64,000 nt of DNA from the NCBI GenBank assembly GCA_964245825.1, contig CAXTNT010000001.1, positions 248,001 to 312,000 of the forward strand. Reading direction: 5' to 3'. The DNA is from CAJCIY01 sp964245825. Lineage in GTDB: Bacteria > Actinomycetota > Actinomycetes > Mycobacteriales > CAJCIY01. The position numbers were made by a program, and so were the translations under genes. The notes under the pieces are model-generated. The model did no database searches, was not told the DNA's origin, and saw nothing but the letters and a program-made list of their open reading frames with translations. Positions 59,278 through 64,000 of this stretch are shown here, one piece after another (the first letter of the stretch is position 1; the number at the start of each line of letters is the position of its first letter).

Positions 59278-59383
59278 GGCGACAGGGTAGGCGGGTACTC
59301 AGACACCCGGGACTCGGCAAAGGTCACCACTCGGCGTTGCCAAGAACCATCGCTATTCGTCGTGTGAACACTGCCCTGCGGCG

Positions 59384-60181
59384 CTACACCCAAGGCACGT
59401 CCTGGACGATCTCCCAGCCTTGGCCGCGCCGGTAGTGGAGCCCGGGTCCAGGGCAGTCTGGCCAAACCCACAGGTCCGTGAGGTCGTCGGGGGGCTCGTA
59501 AGCGGGCAGGACATAGGCCGCCGCCCCTGGATCGTTGCTGGCGTCCAGGGCTAGGGCAATGGCGAGCCCAGCCTCAGATGCGCTATCGACCTGTAGGTAC
59601 AGGTGCCGCTTGTCACCATCGGCGCGGCGAAGCTTCCGGACGTGCTCGATGACGCTCGGCTCTCGAAACGCGGCGGCCAACCAGGCGTCTACGCCTCTGC
59701 CCTGGACTCCTCTGGCTCCCGTACTGCCCCCGGTGAGATTCACGATGCCGGCCGTGCCCTCGGCCTCCCGGTAAGAGGCTGCCTCGATGCCGAGCGAGTT
59801 CATGAGCTCAGCTACCTCGATGGGACAGTTGCCGGGCGCGATCAGTCGGCCTGCCTGCTTAGCGGCGTCGAGGACGGTGTTGAGTCCGGGAACTCGCGGC
59901 ACGTCGCGCGTGTCGACATGAGGGCGGAGGTAGAGAGTCCACTCGCCGGAAGTCGGCACTGTGAACGCACCATGCTTGATGGTCGCCGCTCGCTGCACCT
60001 TGCGGCGCTTGTCGGGCCGGGAGGTCACCTCCACATGGCCGGACACGTTGGGGTCGACCAGCCTGTAGTCGGGGAGACCGCTGGTCCCAGGAACATCAGC
60101 GGGCTCCAGTGGTCCCACATTCGGTTCAAGGCGACGCCGGGCAAGCTTCTCTTCAGGCGATTCCTCACCGCTTCCGCTCAT
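59384..60181 (-). CDS. Unknown protein, possible degenerate nuclease-like domain
   Basis: A 265-aa protein I do not recognise. An acidic/basic N terminus is followed by DYRLVDPNVSGHVEVTSRPDKRRKVQ (D38, E51-V-T53). This looks like the D..ExT version of a PD-(D/E)xK core in which the Lys is replaced, so activity is doubtful. The rest is mixed alpha/beta with WTLYLRPHVDTRDVPRVPG and a Trp/Pro-rich end (DLWVWPDCPGPGLHY). ATG at 60181. Its neighbours are the nuclease-like gene (106 bp downstream) and the Mrr-like gene (313 bp upstream). Confidence 0.6.
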   Translation of the reverse strand: MSGSGEESPEEKLARRRLEPNVGPLEPADVPGTSGLPDYRLVDPNVSGHVEVTSRPDKRRKVQRAATIKHGAFTVPTSGEWTLYLRPHVDTRDVPRVPGLNTVLDAAKQAGRLIAPGNCPIEVAELMNSLGIEAASYREAEGTAGIVNLTGGSTGARGVQGRGVDAWLAAAFREPSVIEHVRKLRRADGDKRHLYLQVDSASEAGLAIALALDASNDPGAAAYVLPAYEPPDDLTDLWVWPDCPGPGLHYRRGQGWEIVQDVPWV

Positions 60182-60494
60182 GTCCTGGTCCTCCCCCCGC
60201 GCTGTAGCTGCCGACTGTGACCGGCCTACAAACAGGCGCGTCGCGCAGGCCAGCCATCTCTCTCCTAACCGCCGAGACAGGCCCCAGTCAGAGCGGAGGA
60301 GCCTCGCTCTCGACCGAGCAGAGCTGTCATAAGCGGACGTCGTGGCTGGGCCTACGCGCGGCGGAATGGGCTATGCAGAACGCTGAAGTGGACGGCTGCG
60401 GCTGGCGCACGGTGAGGATCGTGCGGGCCGAAGCGCTGACCGCGCTCAGGAGGGTACGCCGGCGACTCCAGCGGGTCCCGACCGCAGAGCGCAG
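60182..60494. other. Intergenic region, no supported gene
   Basis: About 313 bp between two minus-strand genes. Short frames here are Arg/Pro-rich and overlap in conflicting strands. It may hold a promoter for the genes downstream (60181 to 57766), which would split the cluster into two transcripts. I see no repeat or RNA. Confidence 0.4.
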
Positions 60495-62021
60495 TCAGGC
60501 GCTCGGCGCGTTGCCCCAACCACCGAGGTAGTGGCGCGAGCGGCAGGCGGCCCCGAGGACCAAAGAGAGCACGGGATCTGTGGGCGCGTTCGTCACGGTC
60601 TTGGCACTTTGGACGTCCCAAGGCTCGAACTCGACGCGCGGCAGCGGCCAGACGTTCGTGCCGCTGCGAGCCCACCGGGCCTTCCGCTCGTCGGCGCTCG
60701 TCGCTTGCGGAACCATCCGGAGGGCGTTGAGGTTGTCGCGCACCGCCTCGTACAAGTCCCTATCGCGCAGGTGGACAGCGAGGTCCAGCACGACGGTGGC
60801 GAGGTAACTCGACGTCCGGCGCTCCAACGTCGTGCCCGCTAGCGAGCCCGCGAGCAGACGCTCCGCGGTCTTCTCCTCATCTTCGGCGAGAGACGCCAGC
60901 CCGAGGCCGGCAAGTTCCTCGTCGTAGCGATCGAGCAACCAACGGGCGACCCGTGCGAGGTATGCCGTCGCCGCCGCGGCATCGAAGGTTGCAAGCATCA
61001 CGGTGACGGCGACGACCGAGGGCGCGAAGAGGTCTCCGACCGGGCGGGCAGCGCCGGGTTGCTCGGCCATGCCGCGCAGCGCATCCTCGAACCGGGTCGC
61101 CGCGGCGCCGTCCCCGGCCTCTCGAGCCAGTGCCAGTCCGAGGGCCACGGCTTCCGCCACCCGGCAGCAAATCACCGGATACGTCAGCATTGCCAACTGG
61201 CTCACCGTCGAACGTACGAAGTCGAGCGGGTCCGCCAGCAAGGGCATGGTCTGTTCGCAGATCTGTAAGGCCAACCCGAGAGCCAACCTCTTCGCCCCCG
61301 ACTTGGCGTCGCCGGAAGCAGCCGGATCGTGCTCGGTCGCACGGATCAGCTGGAGCGCGATACACAACGCCAGGTCGAGCCGCTTGGTCCGCAGCAGAGC
61401 GTTGACGAGAATTGCGGCCTCAACAGACGCCCGCGGTGCGCTGCCCGTCGGCGGGAGCCAGCGTCGCGCGTACGCCTCGATGCTCCGGTCCGTGACCCCT
61501 CCGTCCCGTACGGACGTCAGCATCCCCATCAGCTCGGCGTGCATCTCGTCACCTGCAATGCCGATGATTGGGTCGTCGCACAGCCACTCGACGAGGTCGG
61601 GCTTCTCCCAGATCTCCAGGTCGGCCAAGCCCCTGGCCTCCACCGACTTGCGATACTCGGTGACGTCGGCCGGGGCCGCCCCCTTCAACCGGCCAGTGGT
61701 GACGAGCACCGCGACGCGCGGGAGGTCTGGGTCGAACGACGGGTGCCCAATGGTGTTGTACTCGCACTCCTCCAACTGTGGGCGGACCGCGCGCCACTCG
61801 GGCTGGCCGATGTCACCGGCCTTGGACTGTATGACGTACTGCCGCGTCTCCTCCCTGTCGGGGTCGGTTCTCTTCGCCAGGACGTCCTTCCCGAACTCGA
61901 AGGCACCGTGAATGAAGCGAATGTCGGTGAAGCCGCGAGCGTGGAGAAGGGCCAGCAGTGGGCCGTCGAACTCGCGCTCGGTCAGGGTGTCAAGGAAGGT
62001 CCCGACGACGTCGCGAAGCAA
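60495..62021 (-). CDS. Mrr-type restriction-endonuclease-fold protein with helical repeat tail
   Basis: A 508-aa protein. The first 90 residues fit an Mrr-like nuclease: FDGPLLALLHARGFTDIRFIHGAFEFGKDVLAKR with Asp46, then QYVIQSKAGDIGQPEW with Q65 and K67 (the QxK variant of ExK). Residues 100-165 remain mixed alpha/beta (VAVLVTTGRLKG, LEIWEKPDLVEWL). The remaining 330 residues are all-helical and repeat-like. TTG at 62021 has AGGAGG six bases upstream, and its first 32 bases overlap the preceding gene, so the two are coupled. Likely a DNA-targeting effector with a helical sensor; not identifiable to a named system. Confidence 0.72.
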   Translation of the reverse strand: MLRDVVGTFLDTLTEREFDGPLLALLHARGFTDIRFIHGAFEFGKDVLAKRTDPDREETRQYVIQSKAGDIGQPEWRAVRPQLEECEYNTIGHPSFDPDLPRVAVLVTTGRLKGAAPADVTEYRKSVEARGLADLEIWEKPDLVEWLCDDPIIGIAGDEMHAELMGMLTSVRDGGVTDRSIEAYARRWLPPTGSAPRASVEAAILVNALLRTKRLDLALCIALQLIRATEHDPAASGDAKSGAKRLALGLALQICEQTMPLLADPLDFVRSTVSQLAMLTYPVICCRVAEAVALGLALAREAGDGAAATRFEDALRGMAEQPGAARPVGDLFAPSVVAVTVMLATFDAAAATAYLARVARWLLDRYDEELAGLGLASLAEDEEKTAERLLAGSLAGTTLERRTSSYLATVVLDLAVHLRDRDLYEAVRDNLNALRMVPQATSADERKARWARSGTNVWPLPRVEFEPWDVQSAKTVTNAPTDPVLSLVLGAACRSRHYLGGWGNAPSA

Positions 62022-62622
62022 GCCACTCCTCCTTTCGGCGCTCCAAGATCGCGTCTAGACGCGCTTCTTGTTCGGGCGTGGGTTGCTTGTCGCGCATCTT
62101 CGCGATCTGCTCCGGGTGCATGACGATCGTGAGGTTGGGGTGACCCTCGTCGTCGAAAGACATTTCGATCGTCTCCAGGGTCTCCGCGAACACGTCGAAG
62201 AAGTCACAGCCCCCGGCCTCGATGGTGTTGCCGTACTTGTTGGTTACTGCGGAAATGTGCTCAAGCATGCCGCGGACCATCTGGCTGCCCATTGAGTCGG
62301 CGAGCGCGTACAGGTCCGCCAGAAACTGGTCCAGGTTAAACGCCGCCACGTCCTCGATCGACACCGTCCACTCGTGCCGGATGGCTATCGGGCGGTAGAG
62401 CGAAGACGCCTCGGCTGGAAGAGCCTCGCCCTCGGCCTGCGGCGGTGGGCCCTCGGCGAGCTCCTCCCGGGTCACCTGCGCGAGCAGCGGGTGGAGAGCA
62501 CGAGCAAGTTCCCGCGACGCGCCGCTGAACCAGCGCACCCCGCCGATGTCGTACTCGCGCGGCATGACCCACGGCTCCTCGGGCCGGTCGGCTGCAGCCT
62601 CCGGTGCGTCCTCACTGTCCAT
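61990..62622 (-). CDS. Unknown protein, first gene of nuclease cluster
   Basis: A 210-aa protein from ATG 62622 (an upstream ATG at 62673 would add 17 residues). No family recognised. An acidic N terminus (MDSEDAPEAAADRPEEPW) is followed by YDIGGVRWFSGASRELARALHPLL and a domain AFNLDQFLADLYALADSMGSQMVRGMLEHISAVTNKYGNTIEAGG. It ends FDDEGHPNLTIVMHPEQIAKMRDKQPTPEQEARLDAILERRKEEWLASRRRRDLP, a helical basic tail. No catalytic motif. It overlaps the Mrr-like gene by 32 bp, the strongest sign that these two act together. Confidence 0.65.
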   Translation of the reverse strand: MDSEDAPEAAADRPEEPWVMPREYDIGGVRWFSGASRELARALHPLLAQVTREELAEGPPPQAEGEALPAEASSLYRPIAIRHEWTVSIEDVAAFNLDQFLADLYALADSMGSQMVRGMLEHISAVTNKYGNTIEAGGCDFFDVFAETLETIEMSFDDEGHPNLTIVMHPEQIAKMRDKQPTPEQEARLDAILERRKEEWLASRRRRDLP

Positions 62623-62891
62623 GGCTTCCACCTTGTCGCAACCCTCCGACAGTGTGCCGGAAGGCGGTGGCATCGAGTTGTCGATTCTCCCTTCGCGTCA
62701 TTCTGAGCGGAGTGACTCACCGTTGGGGTCGGAGGGCCTGCAGCCGTGGGCGAGCAACCATCCTCAACTCGGCAGTAGCGGACGAAGTGAAGCGTCGCTA
62801 TCGACCGGATCATGCCCGGCTTGCTCACCAACCCGAGTCGACGGCCGCCTCACGCTCAAAGGTTCGCCAGGTATGGCTGGGATCCGCGTGG

Positions 62892-62963
62892 TGCCCCCGG
62901 CAGGATTCGAACCTGCGCTTTCGCCTCCGGAGGGCGACGCTCTATCCCCTGAGCTACGGGGGC
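62892..62963 (-). tRNA. tRNA-Arg (CCG)
   Basis: The minus strand gives a 72-nt cloverleaf without CCA: acceptor GCCCCCG with CGGGGGC, D arm GCTCAGGGGATAGAGC, anticodon arm TCGCC-CTCCGGA-GGCGA with anticodon CCG, T arm GCAGG-TTCGAAT-CCTGC. It precedes argS as in many actinobacteria and tRNA genes of this kind are common integration sites, here at the edge of an accessory region. Confidence 0.95.
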
Positions 62964-63128
62964 CGGGGCCGCCCAGGCTACCGCAGCGGCCGACCTGGGT
63001 GGTCATCCCGCAGACCACCACCGCCGCCCTGATCTCGACCCTGCGCGGCTACCTCGGCGGCACGATCGTCAGCTGAGCCGAGCGCGGAACCAGAGTGCGC
63101 CGCAGCGAGGTCCCACTACCCTTGCGCC

Positions 63129-64000
63129 ATGACGCCGGCCGAGCTCTCGCGCGCCCTCGTCAGCGCCGTCGAGGGCGCCGTCGCCGCGGGCGAGCTAGCC
63201 GTCCCCGTGCCCGCGGAGATCGCCGTCGAGCGCTCGCGCAACCCCGAGCACGGCGACTACGCCTCCTCGATCGCGCTCCAGCTGGCCAAGCCGGCCGGGC
63301 GCCCGCCCCGAGCGGTCGCCGACCTGCTGGCGGCCCGGCTGCGCGGGACGGCCGGGGTGGCGAAGGTCGAGGTCGCCGGTCCCGGCTTCCTGAACGTCAC
63401 GCTCGCCGCCGCCGCTCTGGGTGAGGTCGCCCGCGCGGTCGTGGCGGCGGGTCCCGCGTACGCATCGAACGCGTCGTTGTCCGGACAGCGGCTCAACCTC
63501 GAGTTCGTCAGCGCCAACCCCACCGGCCCGATGCACCTCGGCGGCGTGCGGTGGGCCGCGGTCGGCGACGCCCTCGGCCGCATCCTGACGGCCTCGGGCG
63601 CGCTGGTGACGCGCGAGTACTACTTCAACGACCACGGCGCGCAGATCGACCGCTTCTCCCGGTCGCTGCTCGCCTCCGCACGGGGCGAGGCAACACCCGA
63701 GGACGGGTACGGGGGCGCCTACATCGCCGACATCGCCCAGACGGTGGTGGCCCGCAACCCCGGGGTCCTGGGCGGGGACGACGAGACCGCGCAGGAGGTC
63801 TTCCGCCGCGACGGCGTCGAGCTGATGTTCGCCGAGATCAAGGCGTCGTTGCTGGACTTCGGCGTCGTCTTCGACGTCTACTTCCACGAGAACGACCTGC
63901 ACTCCTCCGGCCGCGTCACCGAGGCGATCACCCGGCTGCGGGACAAGGGGCACGTGTACGAGGAGGGCGGCGCGGTCTGGCTGCGGACGACCGACTTCGG
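63129..64000 (+). CDS. argS: Arginyl-tRNA synthetase, N-terminal part
   Basis: The first 290 codons of a class I synthetase cut by the window end. The N-terminal Add-1 domain (VPVPAEIAVERSRNPEHGDYASSIALQLAKPAGRPP) is followed by the catalytic Rossmann fold with LEFVSANPTGPMHLGGVRWAAVGDALGRIL, where HLGG is the HIGH motif, and REYYFNDHGAQIDRFSRSLL. The KMSKS-like loop lies beyond the window. ATG at 63129 is 165 bp after tRNA-Arg in the opposite direction. It charges tRNA-Arg, an essential step of translation. Confidence 0.96.
   Translation, partial: MTPAELSRALVSAVEGAVAAGELAVPVPAEIAVERSRNPEHGDYASSIALQLAKPAGRPPRAVADLLAARLRGTAGVAKVEVAGPGFLNVTLAAAALGEVARAVVAAGPAYASNASLSGQRLNLEFVSANPTGPMHLGGVRWAAVGDALGRILTASGALVTREYYFNDHGAQIDRFSRSLLASARGEATPEDGYGGAYIADIAQTVVARNPGVLGGDDETAQEVFRRDGVELMFAEIKASLLDFGVVFDVYFHENDLHSSGRVTEAITRLRDKGHVYEEGGAVWLRTTDF

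Noticed and set aside
62764..63021. Minus-strand frame with SSGDRASPSGGESAGSNPAGG
   Set aside because: This is the tRNA-Arg sequence read as protein.
1..64000. CRISPR arrays, insertion sequences, prophage genes and rRNA
   Set aside because: None seen: no regularly spaced exact repeats, no transposase or integrase motifs, no rRNA stretches.

Overview
The window is high-GC actinobacterial DNA. GTG and TTG starts are common, and many genes overlap by 4 bp (ATGA/GTGA). Lineage markers include two WhiB proteins, a SigR/RsrA thiol-stress pair, a SigF/RsbW pair, a fused Kgd-type 2-oxoglutarate dehydrogenase and a mycofactocin locus. The order sigR-rsrA, small biotinyl protein, pdtaS, whiB1, diacylglycerol-kinase-like gene, small membrane protein resembles the sigH to Rv3217c stretch of Mycobacterium tuberculosis, with aroA and rsgA on the same side. 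It has been expanded by inserted genes. I infer an actinomycete outside Mycobacterium; genus cannot be fixed from the window.

Layout. 1-8.1 kb: the end of a UPF0182 membrane protein, a VOC protein, a three-gene NarL-type two-component operon, an XRE/DUF2975 pair, small unknowns and initiator tRNA-Met. 8.2-17.6 kb: a P450, a ketopantoate-reductase-like enzyme, an MMPL exporter, ComB, HisN, NUDIX/DUF2087, RsgA and AroA. 17.7-20.1 kb: WhiB behind a SigF-like promoter, an alpha/beta hydrolase, and SigR-RsrA behind a SigR-like promoter. 20.1-24.4 kb: an epimerase and the iron-uptake operon efeUOB behind overlapping IdeR/DtxR boxes. 24.4-33.6 kb: DUF5317, an enoyl-CoA hydratase, a 70-aa biotin carrier, PilT, TesB, PdtaS, WhiB1, GDPD, a DAG-kinase-like protein, SigF and RsbW. 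33.7-43.8 kb: a GNAT, RmlC, a polar amino-acid ABC transporter, a quinone oxidoreductase, a glycosyltransferase, a DUF6104 protein and Kgd.

43.9-50.0 kb holds two redox enzymes and a compact mycofactocin locus: mftA, mftB, mftC, mftD and an O-methyltransferase, packed end to end. No mftE, mftF or mftR is present in the window. MftC with MftB would modify the C-terminal Val-Tyr of MftA, and MftD would oxidise the released product.

50-63 kb is an accessory region between the mycofactocin locus and tRNA-Arg/argS. It carries two VapBC-type modules, a deletion scar fusing a FitA-like antitoxin to a beheaded SDR, a truncated globin stub, an arsenic operon (arsR, aquaporin, arsC-arsN fusion), a MerR/SDR pair, and a four-gene minus-strand cluster of mostly unrecognised proteins. 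Two of those four carry visible nuclease motifs (Mrr-type D/QxK and PD-(D/E)xK). This cluster beside tRNA-Arg, and the mycofactocin variant, are the best candidates for something undescribed.
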